Below, piece after piece: positions 1-7,854 of a stretch of DNA of 35,703 nt. Source of the stretch: Bacteriovorax stolpii (GTDB taxonomy: Bacteria; Bdellovibrionota; UBA2428); contig CAMCVE010000019.1 of assembly GCA_945881775.1 (NCBI GenBank), forward strand, positions 1-35,703, read 5' to 3'. The translations under genes were made by a program, and so were the position numbers. Position 1 is the first letter of the stretch. Every line of letters begins with the position of its first letter. The notes under the pieces were generated by a model, which was not told where the DNA came from, made no database searches, and saw only the letters and a program-made list of their open reading frames with translations.

Positions 1-344
1 AGCAATAAATTTGATTTTCTCATCCACCTGCTTACACTCCTTCCATGGCATAACCCCGACCCTCCAAGGGTCTGAAGTTATTGCTCATTACGAAAATGTG
101 TAAACTATGTGTCCGGTATAAGGTGTTAAGGGTGTCTCAGGTAGGACAAGCAAAACTCCAGGAGCCAATTTCATCCGACTAGGTCAGCATCGCGCTTATT
201 AATCGCAAGCCATTGTTGAACACGCCGGATTGTCTAGGGTGCACTCACAGTGACTAATATTTAGATAGTCTGTCCGACTTTTTAATAATAATATTATGTA
301 TTTATGTCTACTTTCCGTGGACTGGACCTTGCATCTCCTAAGCA
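1..344. other. Intergenic region without a recognisable gene
   Basis: No reading frame here has a convincing start or composition, and no tRNA fold was found. The last 70 bases are AT-rich, including a run of TAATAATAATATTATG around 285-300. This could be the promoter area of the gene starting at 345, but no clear -35/-10 pair or ribosome binding site can be defended. Confidence 0.5.
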
Positions 345-1109
345 ATGAAGAAAACTTTGCAAGCCTGGGGGAAGCGACTTGTTGCGGGGCTGGTGTTGAG
401 TTTTTCGGTTCATGGCTATTGTGCCTGTCCAAGTCCTCGGAAACCCGATAGGCCTTTCGGGAGTCGAAGTGTTGGTAGATTTTATGATCTCAAACCAAAT
501 CCGATCGGAACCAGCGCTCCTGACAAAATCAAGAGAAGTCGAATGTTTGGAATCGCTTATCACAGCCGTGGAATGGAATATTCCTCCGCATGTGAATCGA
601 GCCTCAGAGCAGAAGCTTTAGAAGATTATTTACAGTACAAAAAAGTATACGAAAATGCGAGTGATCAGTCTTTGGCCGAATTTAAGGCCCACTCTGAAGT
701 CGTCGTTTATCAACCACGAGCCATCTCAGATATTGTGGATCGATGTTTTGAAAAAATTCGCCAACAATGGCTTAATTGTGGCGGAAAATATTCCAAAACC
801 GCACGTTACATGTCCGGCATTCGCGAAGAACTCAATGTTCAAATCATGCCCACCGCGTTTATAGTGTTCAATAGTACTGGGGGACCAAAAATTTGGGCTG
901 CAGGAATGGCCTCATTAGATTTGCGAACGATTTTTGCTGCCACATCGACACTCTCACTGAGCCCAAGCGGGACCCATTACATTCGTAGTTTGGAAAGTGT
1001 TGTCTGCTGGGAGTTGGGGAACAACTTCGCAATGAACCACGGCAAATATGCTCGGAGCCTTACGCAAGAATTGGGATCTCAAGTGCCTTGTCAATTTTAT
1101 AAGAAGTAG
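345..1109 (+). CDS. Putative secreted protein of unknown function
   Basis: I do not recognise this 254-residue protein. It starts with a Sec-type signal peptide: basic residues at 2-11 (MKKTLQAWGKR), a hydrophobic core at about 12-22, and likely cleavage near residues 24-28 (HGYCACP), so export to the periplasm or beyond is inferred. The mature part is hydrophilic and has several cysteines (for example in SACESS, DRCFEK, LNCGGK, VVCWEL, VPCQFY), compatible with disulfides in an oxidising compartment. No catalytic motif is evident. The ATG at 345 is chosen because the signal peptide begins there, although no strong Shine-Dalgarno sequence precedes it. It converges with the gene at 1226-1786. 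Being real is likely; function is unknown. Confidence 0.65.
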   Translation: MKKTLQAWGKRLVAGLVLSFSVHGYCACPSPRKPDRPFGSRSVGRFYDLKPNPIGTSAPDKIKRSRMFGIAYHSRGMEYSSACESSLRAEALEDYLQYKKVYENASDQSLAEFKAHSEVVVYQPRAISDIVDRCFEKIRQQWLNCGGKYSKTARYMSGIREELNVQIMPTAFIVFNSTGGPKIWAAGMASLDLRTIFAATSTLSLSPSGTHYIRSLESVVCWELGNNFAMNHGKYARSLTQELGSQVPCQFYKK

Positions 1110-1225
1110 TACGGGGTCACTTGCCCTTAAGAAAAGGATCCCGTCGGTCACGTAAATCATCGCCTACGACCGTCTCTCACGTAGAAGCAGATATCTCGAG
1201 GGCTCGGCACTCGCGAATCCAGGTG

Positions 1226-1786
1226 TCATCGATGGGATTTCTCCAGCTCTTTCCAGGTGCCGAGTCGGTATTTCTGCAGCTCGAGCTCGCAGCGCTTTCC
1301 TGTTTTGGCGTCTTTGATCGGCGAGTAATAAGAGACCTTTTTGCCGTCGAACTCTTTGCGGTAGAGAGCGAGCATCTTCTTACGATCTTCGTACTGGATG
1401 GGCACGGCCTCTTCTCCATTCTTCGTCACAACTCGCGCACTGTCTCCGATCTCGACCCAAGCGTGGATGGCTTCATCTGTATTTTTCTTATGAAACATCA
1501 CCCCAATATCGCCGCGACTGGGGCCCGAGGCGTTCAGCGTGTAACATTTTTTCAAGATGCCCGGGAGCTCGTAGGCGGGGTCGACATATTCAAGTCGTGT
1601 CAGTCCGCCCGTGTTAAACAGAGCAACGCCCGCACAGTTGGGGCGCTCACGCTCCTTATTAAGCGGTGGAATGCTCCCCAAGCCCTTTAAGAGGCGCTCT
1701 GAGGGAGAAACTCGTTGGGACAACTGAGCGTGCGAAGTCACGTGGATTCCCATTATGGTGAGCACGAGCAAGACTCTCGAGAGCAT
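1226..1786 (-). CDS. Secreted putative NlpC/P60- or CHAP-like cysteine hydrolase
   Basis: This 186-residue protein begins with a short signal peptide (MLSRVLLVLTIMGIHVTSHA, cleavage near residue 20). The mature part has the order expected for a papain-like NlpC/P60 or CHAP fold: a candidate nucleophile Cys51 in NCAGVALF, then a SRGDIGVMF strand (residues 90-98) resembling the G-D-h-h-h-F segment of that superfamily, then His108 in AIHAWVEIGD as candidate base. If right, it would cut peptidoglycan peptides or a similar amide in the periplasm. The identification rests on motif order only; Cys81 is a further cysteine. An open frame on the opposite strand covers the same DNA but lacks any protein-like features, so the minus strand is preferred. 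Confidence 0.6.
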   Translation of the reverse strand: MLSRVLLVLTIMGIHVTSHAQLSQRVSPSERLLKGLGSIPPLNKERERPNCAGVALFNTGGLTRLEYVDPAYELPGILKKCYTLNASGPSRGDIGVMFHKKNTDEAIHAWVEIGDSARVVTKNGEEAVPIQYEDRKKMLALYRKEFDGKKVSYYSPIKDAKTGKRCELELQKYRLGTWKELEKSHR

Positions 1787-1964
1787 CGTCTCATTCTACT
1801 TGGAAACCATGGTGCGAGTGGGACTAAAGCCCGCCTAAGAAGAGCGCTTAACGCAATCTTAATTCTTGTCGCGAGCTTAAAGAGGCCGCTCAAATTGCGG
1901 AACAAAGTTTGGATCGATGGGCTTTTATCGCTACGTATCGATATCTCGAATAAGGCCCGCGAGG

Positions 1965-2008
1965 CCCCAAAAACAAACGCGGCCCTCGGGGTCACCGAGA
2001 GCCGCGTT
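1965..2008 (-). terminator. Intrinsic terminator downstream of the coiled-coil gene
   Basis: Read on the minus strand, bases 2008-1995 and 1989-1976 form a 14-bp GC-rich stem with one G-U pair and a 5-nt loop, followed by GTTTGTTTTTGG-like T-rich sequence. It sits about 30 nt after the stop codon of the gene at 2038-4266. Confidence 0.85.
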
Positions 2009-2037
2009 CGAAGGGTCACTTTAGAGCGAGAAGTCTT

Positions 2038-4266
2038 TTAGATCTGCCACTCGTAGAAGGCTGCAGGAGCCGTCACAGGGGGGCTCGCTAAGAAGCTGTC
2101 GCGGTAGATCGCCTTGTAGCTCATCATTTGCTGCATCAAGAGAACCTGCGCCGCCTGAAGAGCTTCCGTGTGAGCTGTCTTTTGAGCACGGAGAGGATTG
2201 AGGATCGCTTCGATTGCTTCAAGACCGCTGCTTTCTCTGGCGAGGCTTGCAATCAAGGTATCAATTTCGATCTGGACCTTGGCCAGAGCCCTGTTCTGAA
2301 TACCGATCTCGCCGTCCGTCATTTTGATCTGAGTGTCGAGACTCGAAGCACGTTTGCGGATGCTCTCAACATTTTGGTAGGCCGCCGTGTACTCAGCTTT
2401 TTTCACTTCGAACTGCGTCCGAGCGATCGCAGTGTTCAGTGCGACCAGGCGATCGGACTGAAGCTGACGAGCGTTCTGGAGCAGGGGCGCGAGCGAGGCC
2501 ACTTCCGAGCGTCCGTTCGAGATTATATCGCGCTGACGGGGAATCTGGTTGCGTGAGATGTCTTCGATCTCGCGGTCGAGTGAACGGATATCAGACTCGG
2601 TGCTAGAGATTCTTGCCGAGAGTTCGGCAACGGCGCGCTGCAAAGCTGCGTAATAGTCGTTCACGCCTCGCTCGATTTCATCGCGACGACGATCCAGTGC
2701 ATAGCGGTTGTTGGCAAGATTTTGCTGCTCACGACGAATGTTTAATCCAATATTGTCAAGTTGGGCACGCAGTTGTCTCACGCGAGATTCTTGCGAGGAG
2801 CAGTTGGGCTTGGGGGGAGTTGTGCCACCGCCGCCACCGCCACCGCCACCGCCGCCGCCGCCACCGCCGCCGCCGTTACCGCCGCCGCGTTCTGCCGAGT
2901 TCATCGCTAGCGAAGCATTCGGACGACGGCCACTTTCGCACTGACGCAAATCCTGCTCAGCCGAGCGAAGTTGCGATTCGGTGCTGCGGTAGTCGCGATC
3001 CAAAACTTGAAGGTTCGCTTCGTTCCGGCGCAAATCATCGAGGATCCAGCGGAAGCGCGTGTCGTTGTCGATCGCGCGACGGAGTTCCCATTGATAGTTG
3101 AAAGAATTGAGATCCGATTGAGCACGAGCACGACGGACTTCAAGATCACGCAGCTCACTCTCGAGACTCGACACTTCGCTGCGATTCCTGCGTTCTTCAC
3201 GTTCTAGCGCCGCAATACGACTTGTGGCCGTCGAGATGCGGCTTTCTTGGTCTGAGATACGGGCTGCGTAAGAATTCACTTCTGCAGTTGCCGCATTGTA
3301 GGCATCAGAGAAAGGTTTCACTTCTTCTGCTGCGGGGCGATAGCGATCTTCTTTGATCTTAAGATCGGCGAGTGCCGCTCCAAGGCTTTGCTCCGTGGCA
3401 TCGAGTTCTTGAGCAAGTCGTGCGCGCGAGGCGACGTAACCCGCTTTCTTGGTTTCGATGGCAGCTTTTTCTGCATTTTTCGAATCCAGCTGACCGGTCA
3501 GTTTTCCCGAGCGCGCCAGGTATGCCTTTTCCTGTTCAAGGTAAGGCTTCATCTGCGCATCAAGATTCTTGATCGCGGAGGCGTGCGTGCCGGTCACAAA
3601 GTACGTCGACCAAGCGTCGTTCAGAGCGGTTTTAAGATTGTCGACGCCGCGCAGGCCAGAGCCGGGGGCAACGGCTTGCTTATCAAGCCCATCGAAGAAA
3701 GCGAGGAAGACAACTTCCTTCTTGGGATCACACTTTGTTTCGAGGGCTTCAAGAGTTGCCATCGAGCCCGATAGAGAGAAGTAGAGTTTTTGTTCTTTGC
3801 CGTCAGCGCCGAGGTAAGCGAGCTTGATGCTGCTGTCGCGACGGAGTTGTTGGTAGAAGGTGCTCAGCTTGTTGGGCGCGAACCAATAGGCCGTGCTAGC
3901 AAGCTTAGCATCGTCACTGGGCGAACGAAGGGTTGAGAAGAGGGATCGGCTGCTATCGGTTTGCAGGTCCAGTCTATTGCCAATGTCGCCTGCGCCGCTC
4001 GAGACATAGATCGCGGGTGCGCTCACGCGAGTGGGGTCGGCCACCACCGAGAAGGTCCAGAGCGTTTCGCCAACTTTCTTCTGAGTTTCTGCAACACAGA
4101 GGATCTCGGTGCCTAAGACTTTCTTAGAAAAGGTCCAGTCTTTGGTGCGGATCGGCTTTTCGTCGGCCGCTTGAGCTTGCACCAAGGGTGCAGAAGCGAT
4201 GAGGCTCAGGCAGAGCCTCTTGAAAAAGGTTTGCGATAAATTACTTCGCTGACGTAAATTTTTCAT
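2038..4266 (-). CDS. Secreted long coiled-coil protein with Cys-flanked polyglycine loop
   Basis: This 742-residue protein carries a signal peptide (basic start, hydrophobic LCLSLIASAPLVQAQA, cleavage near residue 33). Residues of about 35-200 look globular and contain two cysteines; the beginning (DWTFSKKVLGTEILCVAE) faintly recalls IalB-type domains, without certainty. From about 230 onward the protein is charged, heptad-like and rich in Glu, Arg, Ala, Leu and Gln, so two long coiled-coil arms are predicted. They are separated by a loop at 444-488 containing three Gly, Asn464 and seventeen Gly, then a short Pro-rich piece; Cys443 and Cys489 bracket the loop. A periplasmic or surface structural role is inferred. 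No enzyme motif is seen. It is monocistronic, with its own terminator. The start ATG lacks a clear ribosome binding site but fits the signal peptide. Confidence 0.75.
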   Translation of the reverse strand: MKNLRQRSNLSQTFFKRLCLSLIASAPLVQAQAADEKPIRTKDWTFSKKVLGTEILCVAETQKKVGETLWTFSVVADPTRVSAPAIYVSSGAGDIGNRLDLQTDSSRSLFSTLRSPSDDAKLASTAYWFAPNKLSTFYQQLRRDSSIKLAYLGADGKEQKLYFSLSGSMATLEALETKCDPKKEVVFLAFFDGLDKQAVAPGSGLRGVDNLKTALNDAWSTYFVTGTHASAIKNLDAQMKPYLEQEKAYLARSGKLTGQLDSKNAEKAAIETKKAGYVASRARLAQELDATEQSLGAALADLKIKEDRYRPAAEEVKPFSDAYNAATAEVNSYAARISDQESRISTATSRIAALEREERRNRSEVSSLESELRDLEVRRARAQSDLNSFNYQWELRRAIDNDTRFRWILDDLRRNEANLQVLDRDYRSTESQLRSAEQDLRQCESGRRPNASLAMNSAERGGGNGGGGGGGGGGGGGGGGGTTPPKPNCSSQESRVRQLRAQLDNIGLNIRREQQNLANNRYALDRRRDEIERGVNDYYAALQRAVAELSARISSTESDIRSLDREIEDISRNQIPRQRDIISNGRSEVASLAPLLQNARQLQSDRLVALNTAIARTQFEVKKAEYTAAYQNVESIRKRASSLDTQIKMTDGEIGIQNRALAKVQIEIDTLIASLARESSGLEAIEAILNPLRAQKTAHTEALQAAQVLLMQQMMSYKAIYRDSFLASPPVTAPAAFYEWQI
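2824..2886. repeat. GCC/ACC trinucleotide repeat encoding polyglycine
   Basis: An imperfect trinucleotide tract, interrupted once by GTT (Asn464), encodes Gly3-Asn-Gly17 on the minus strand. Only GGC and GGT codons are used. Slippage here would change loop length without breaking the frame. Confidence 0.9.
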
Positions 4267-4378
4267 ACAATCGCATTAACACAGGTGGGGGGTGCCTTCG
4301 TAACTAAAAAAGTCTTACTCAACAAAATACCTCTGACTCTTTTCAAGAAGAGTGAATCTGGGTATACCCGAAGGCAGC

Positions 4379-4454
4379 GCGTGGGTAGCTCAATTGGTAG
4401 AGCGTCAGCCTTCCAAGCTGAATGTTGCGGGTTCGAGTCTCGTCCCGCGCTCCA
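4379..4454 (+). tRNA. tRNA-Gly (anticodon UCC)
   Basis: A full cloverleaf can be drawn: acceptor GCGTGGG/CCCGCGC with one U-G pair, D-arm in TAGCTCAATTGGTAGAGC, anticodon stem TCAGC/GCTGA with loop CTTCCAA (anticodon TCC), T-arm with TTCGAGT loop, discriminator T and an encoded CCA. It reads GGA and probably GGG glycine codons. It is the first of three tRNAs in the window that match the order of the tuf-linked tRNA cluster of many bacteria. Confidence 0.97.
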
Positions 4455-4466
4455 TTTTTGAATGGC

Positions 4467-4506
4467 AAACCCGGGTTGGAATCTCTCCGATCCGGGTTTT
4501 TAGTTT
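4467..4506 (+). terminator. Intrinsic terminator after tRNA-Gly
   Basis: Bases 4467-4480 pair with 4486-4499 (14 bp, including G-U pairs) around a 5-nt loop, followed by TTAGTTT. It lies 12 nt after the tRNA CCA end, so the tRNA is probably transcribed alone. Confidence 0.85.
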
Positions 4507-4565
4507 GAAAAACCTCCATTAAAATCAATTTATTGAGGTTCGTTCTCCAGCGAAGGATTCTATCA

Positions 4566-6332
4566 ATGAAAGCCAATCTTTCTCGACTCAGCATTCTTCT
4601 CTTTTCGACGAGTCTCTTGGCTCTCGAAAATCCTAATGTTCTCTTCGTCGATAGCTCCTTCCCGCCCATCGTGAATGCCCGCCTCAATTTCCGCCCCCCG
4701 ACCTGTCCTTGGATGACAGAGAACCAGCTCGAAGTGACTTCGCAGGGCCCTTGTTACGACGTCGCCGAATGGTCCGAGCTCACGAGCGAAGACGTAGGTC
4801 GTCTCAAAGGACTCATCGATACTCTGTCGGGCACGACAAGCTCCGATGCCAAACTTTGGCAGGGTATCGAGGCTAAGTTTCCTGAAGAGGCCGCGCGAGT
4901 GAAAGGTCGATTCCTTCTCGCTGTTCATGGCACGCGCAGTATCGCCGTCGCAGCTCTTTCGTCGCGAGGGCAGCTGCGTCCTTTAGCCCTGCGAAGTCTC
5001 ACGTCCAAGGTGGGATCAGAGATCCGGCAGTCGAGCTCGTCCCTCGGGTCCACATCGGGCACATCAAAAATGAAACCGTATTCCAATGGATGTCCACTCG
5101 CCAATTGGCAGGCCGATGAACTCAAATCTTTCGAGAAAGGAAGGCTACGTCCAGCGCAGGAAAGTCTAGCAGCTCAGCTTGCCCAGTTTCCTTCGCTCCG
5201 GATCGTAAATATTTCTCTCGGCTACAAGCGCTCCTGGATCGCCGAAGACAATCCTCAGTGTGACGCCGCACAAGTAGAACAAGAGTACGCACTCCTCACG
5301 GCGACATGGCAAAATCTTTTCCGTAAATTTCCGGATCGCCTTTTCGTTGTTGCAGCTGGCAACGAGGCCGAGAACTTCGATCGCCCGGAACTCAGTGACG
5401 CCGATCTTTGGTCACGCCTTTCAGGTGAGCCCAATTTGATTCTCGTGGGTGCCATGACGGCTGCAGGCACGAGACTCGCCACTTCAAATCTGGGTCTTCC
5501 GATTGAAGTCTTTGCTTTGGGAGAGTTGATTCCGGCGCTGACGCCATTGCCAACAGTCATCGCAGGCCACCCGAGTCGTCTTCAGGGCACCAGTTTTTCT
5601 GCTCCTCTTGTCTCGGGTCGAGCTTTGGCTCTTTGGACAAAAGCCCCACGACTTTCAGTATCCGAGATCAAGCAGCAAATCGTCGATACGTTCCGTAAGG
5701 AGCAGTTCAAAATACTCTTTGCGGCCTACGAGAAATTGTGTCGAGGCGACAGAACGCTAGATGCCTGTCTTGAGACCATCGCAGAACTCGTGGCGCGGCC
5801 TCTTCTTTGGGGTGACACGCATCTGCGCTATCTCAAGGGACGCCTTGACTGGAATTTCAAACCCTTCGTTGTTCAATTTCAAAAAGATCTTCCCGTTCTG
5901 GGCCAGACCAAACTCATCGAAGTTAACGGCGAGAAGATCCCATCACTCCTCCTCAAGCCTTCAACCAATCCCTACGAGCTGCTGATTACGATTCATCACG
6001 AGATTTTTCACTTTTCCAATATGGCCGAGTCGGCGCGCAGCTACTCAGCAGCCGGGCGCCTGAACGATTGCGTAACTCCCTATCAGCTCGCTTTACTGAA
6101 AGATGAGATTCCTGCTTACCAGCAGGAAGCAATCTTTTTTGAGAGTGCACCCGCCTGGTTTAAGAAAAAACTCAGCGGCAAGAAGTACCGCTCCCAGCTA
6201 CTCCAGAAAAATATTGATGCTCCGAACTTCTATCGTGAGCTGAAGGCAGCCACCACACATGATCCAAAATTCCTGGTGAAGCGTTTGGTTGACCTGGGCT
6301 CGTATCCGCCCTGCGTCATCGATCTTTTTTAA
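4566..6332 (+). CDS. Secreted subtilisin-like (S8) protease with C-terminal HExxH domain
   Basis: From the ATG at 4566 (preceded by AAGG) the protein has 588 residues and a signal peptide (MKANLSRLSILLFSTSLLA). The N-terminal half is a divergent S8 subtilase: Asp29 in FVDSSFPP, His121 in AVHGTRS, oxyanion Asn266 in VVAAGNE and Ser343 in GTSFSAPLVSG. All four residues of the catalytic set are therefore present, although the Asp-to-His distance is long and the Asp lies almost at the mature N-terminus. The C-terminal half is different: His478-Glu-Ile-Phe-His482 gives an HExxH zinc-peptidase motif, followed by DEIPAYQQE (513-521), which could supply the third ligand (Glu514). A protein with two peptidase-like modules acting in periplasm or outside the cell is inferred. 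A frame extension to a TTG at 4533 is possible but would precede the signal peptide with a basic segment and lacks support. Confidence 0.85.
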   Translation: MKANLSRLSILLFSTSLLALENPNVLFVDSSFPPIVNARLNFRPPTCPWMTENQLEVTSQGPCYDVAEWSELTSEDVGRLKGLIDTLSGTTSSDAKLWQGIEAKFPEEAARVKGRFLLAVHGTRSIAVAALSSRGQLRPLALRSLTSKVGSEIRQSSSSLGSTSGTSKMKPYSNGCPLANWQADELKSFEKGRLRPAQESLAAQLAQFPSLRIVNISLGYKRSWIAEDNPQCDAAQVEQEYALLTATWQNLFRKFPDRLFVVAAGNEAENFDRPELSDADLWSRLSGEPNLILVGAMTAAGTRLATSNLGLPIEVFALGELIPALTPLPTVIAGHPSRLQGTSFSAPLVSGRALALWTKAPRLSVSEIKQQIVDTFRKEQFKILFAAYEKLCRGDRTLDACLETIAELVARPLLWGDTHLRYLKGRLDWNFKPFVVQFQKDLPVLGQTKLIEVNGEKIPSLLLKPSTNPYELLITIHHEIFHFSNMAESARSYSAAGRLNDCVTPYQLALLKDEIPAYQQEAIFFESAPAWFKKKLSGKKYRSQLLQKNIDAPNFYRELKAATTHDPKFLVKRLVDLGSYPPCVIDLF

Positions 6333-6348
6333 ACTCTGCAGGTGGCAT

Positions 6349-7251
6349 CTAAGCAAAAAAAGTTTTTTGGCGTTCGCTGTAGAGGCTGACGGGCTTGTCG
6401 AGCCGCAGCTTGTTCCTCTGAAGGATGCACTCAGAAAAACGAGCCAGTGTTTCTGCAGCGAACTCCTCGTGAGGCTGATGAATAAAGAAATAGACTCGCT
6501 TTGCGCCCAATAATGGGAGCGACTCCAGGCGCTCGGACCACTCGATAAGGCGGGCCTCGTCAGAAACGGAGTCCTCGGTCCCAAGAAAACGCACCAGCGC
6601 CTCGTCTCCTATAAAACTTTGGTGCAGGGTGTGGCGCTTGGCGAGAGTGTCCGAAATTACCGGAGAAGTTCCGTAAAACTCTAAGAGTCCCTTCGCTTCT
6701 CCAATGAGGGCATGGTCTGCAAACCAGCTTGGATGTCGAAACTCGACGGCAAGACTGCGTGTCTCGGGCTTTTTCTTAAGGAGAGTTTCGAGTGTCCTCA
6801 GGTTTCGAGTGTCGAAGGTCTCGGGCAGTTGCAGAAACGACAGTCCCCAACGCGGGCCAAGCACCTCGAATTCTTTCCAGAAACGCTCAAAGACCTCGAG
6901 TCGCGTTCTCAGCTCAGAGGAGTGACTCACGCCCCTGGGGACCTTGGGACAGAAACGAAAATTCTCTGGAGTCTGGGAGCTCCATTTCAGAAGGCGCTCG
7001 CGGGTGGGGATGCCATAGAAGGTTGCGTTGAGCTCGATCGTGGGCAGGGCCTCGGCGTAGTGTTTTAGGAAATCAGAAGGACGAGCCTTGTCGGGGTAGA
7101 GCGTGCCTCTCCAACCCGCGCAGCCCCAGACCGGCGCTCCCAGGAGAAGCTCAATCTTCTCCTGGCCAGGTGCGTCCGCACGAAGCGGATCCCGGTCGAG
7201 TGGGGGGAGTTTGTGGGAACCCCCTTGCGAATCTCCCTGTCCAAACTTCAT
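6349..7251 (-). CDS. DUF72 (YecE-like) family protein
   Basis: The 300-residue product has the hallmarks of the DUF72 family: VWGCAGWRGTLYP near residues 41-53, the ELNATFYGIP segment at about 73-82, PENFRFCPKVPRGVSH, FLQLPETFDTRNL, AVEFRHPSWF and late VYFFIHQPHEE. The family is thought to adopt a TIM-barrel-like fold; its biochemical role is not established. The first 38 residues precede the conserved start of the family and may be an extension or signal a later true start; no good ribosome binding site precedes the ATG at 7251. It lies 5 nt after the stop of the small secreted protein at 7257-7574, so the two are probably co-transcribed. It converges with the subtilase gene, with only 16 nt between stops. 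Confidence 0.9.
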   Translation of the reverse strand: MKFGQGDSQGGSHKLPPLDRDPLRADAPGQEKIELLLGAPVWGCAGWRGTLYPDKARPSDFLKHYAEALPTIELNATFYGIPTRERLLKWSSQTPENFRFCPKVPRGVSHSSELRTRLEVFERFWKEFEVLGPRWGLSFLQLPETFDTRNLRTLETLLKKKPETRSLAVEFRHPSWFADHALIGEAKGLLEFYGTSPVISDTLAKRHTLHQSFIGDEALVRFLGTEDSVSDEARLIEWSERLESLPLLGAKRVYFFIHQPHEEFAAETLARFSECILQRNKLRLDKPVSLYSERQKTFFA

Positions 7252-7256
7252 AGGTC

Positions 7257-7574
7257 TTAGCGGCGGCTAACAGCGTGGGCGAAGAACTTGGCTGGGCTGT
7301 TGTATCCGCGTGTTCCTTTGAGGCAAACGGTCTGACCAGCTTGAAGGCTTTCCAGAGCATCCTGAGCTTCCTCATTCAGCGGAATGATCTCTTGAGTGAA
7401 GACAACGACGCGTCCACTATCGGTCTCGTGACGACCTGTAACGATTGCGGGACGATCCGCTACTCCTTCAATCTCGACGGGCACACGCGCAAACTCAAAG
7501 CAGGTTTCCGCAGCCGCGAAGACCGTCGAAGAGATAAGGGCGCCGAGTAAAAGGGTCATGGACTTAAGTTTCAT
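7257..7574 (-). CDS. Small secreted protein of unknown function
   Basis: This 105-residue protein has a clear signal peptide (basic KLK, hydrophobic MTLLLGALISSTVFA, cleavage near residue 21) and an excellent ribosome binding site, AAGGAGGA, 8 nt before its ATG. The mature 84 residues contain two cysteines (ETCFEF and TVCLKG) that could form a disulfide, and beta-prone segments (RVVVFTQEI, QTVCLKGTRGY). I do not recognise a family. It is the upstream member of a two-gene unit with the DUF72 gene. Confidence 0.8.
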   Translation of the reverse strand: MKLKSMTLLLGALISSTVFAAAETCFEFARVPVEIEGVADRPAIVTGRHETDSGRVVVFTQEIIPLNEEAQDALESLQAGQTVCLKGTRGYNSPAKFFAHAVSRR

Positions 7575-7681
7575 GTAGAAATCCTCCTTGGATCTTCGGG
7601 AGTTAACCTAGTCAGACTTCAATGACTTCTCAAACGGCCGAGCCTTCATTTTCGAACAGCGCCAGTTAAACCCTCATCTCC

Positions 7682-7702
7682 CTGAAATCGCTCCCATTTC
7701 AG
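7682..7702. repeat. Short perfect inverted repeat before tRNA-Thr
   Basis: CTGAAAT at 7682-7688 and ATTTCAG at 7696-7702 form a 7-bp perfect inverted repeat with a 7-nt spacer, 10 nt before a TTGACC element. It could be a protein-binding site or a weak hairpin; no further support. Confidence 0.4.
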
Positions 7703-7711
7703 AGCAAGCGG

Positions 7712-7740
7712 TTGACCTAGATTTCGGTATCTGATTGAAG
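7712..7740 (+). promoter_or_regulatory. Possible promoter of tRNA-Thr
   Basis: TTGACC at 7712-7717 is a good -35 hexamer and sits at the right distance from the tRNA at 7754, but the -10 region 17 nt later is poor (TTGAAG). The same TTGACC hexamer also occurs before rplK. Confidence 0.35.
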
Positions 7741-7753
7741 TGTTGCTTCAAGC

Positions 7754-7828
<75 letters not shown>

Positions 7829-7854
7829 TCTACTCAGATTCAAGGACCTGAGAT

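Noticed and set aside
1121..1690. Plus-strand open frame of 189 codons
   Set aside because: It lies antisense to the gene at 1226-1786, which has a signal peptide and motif-like residues; the plus frame has none.
2824..2886. Trinucleotide tract considered as a phase-variation switch
   Set aside because: Unit length is three, so slippage changes loop length but cannot switch the gene off.
2708..2944. Plus-strand frame encoding a polyproline tract
   Set aside because: It is the complement of the polyglycine-coding repeat in the large coiled-coil gene.
4343..4687. Minus-strand open frame of 114 codons over tRNA-Gly
   Set aside because: It reads antisense through the tRNA and its terminator and gives the familiar RDSNPGLPF / DETRTRN-type spurious peptide.
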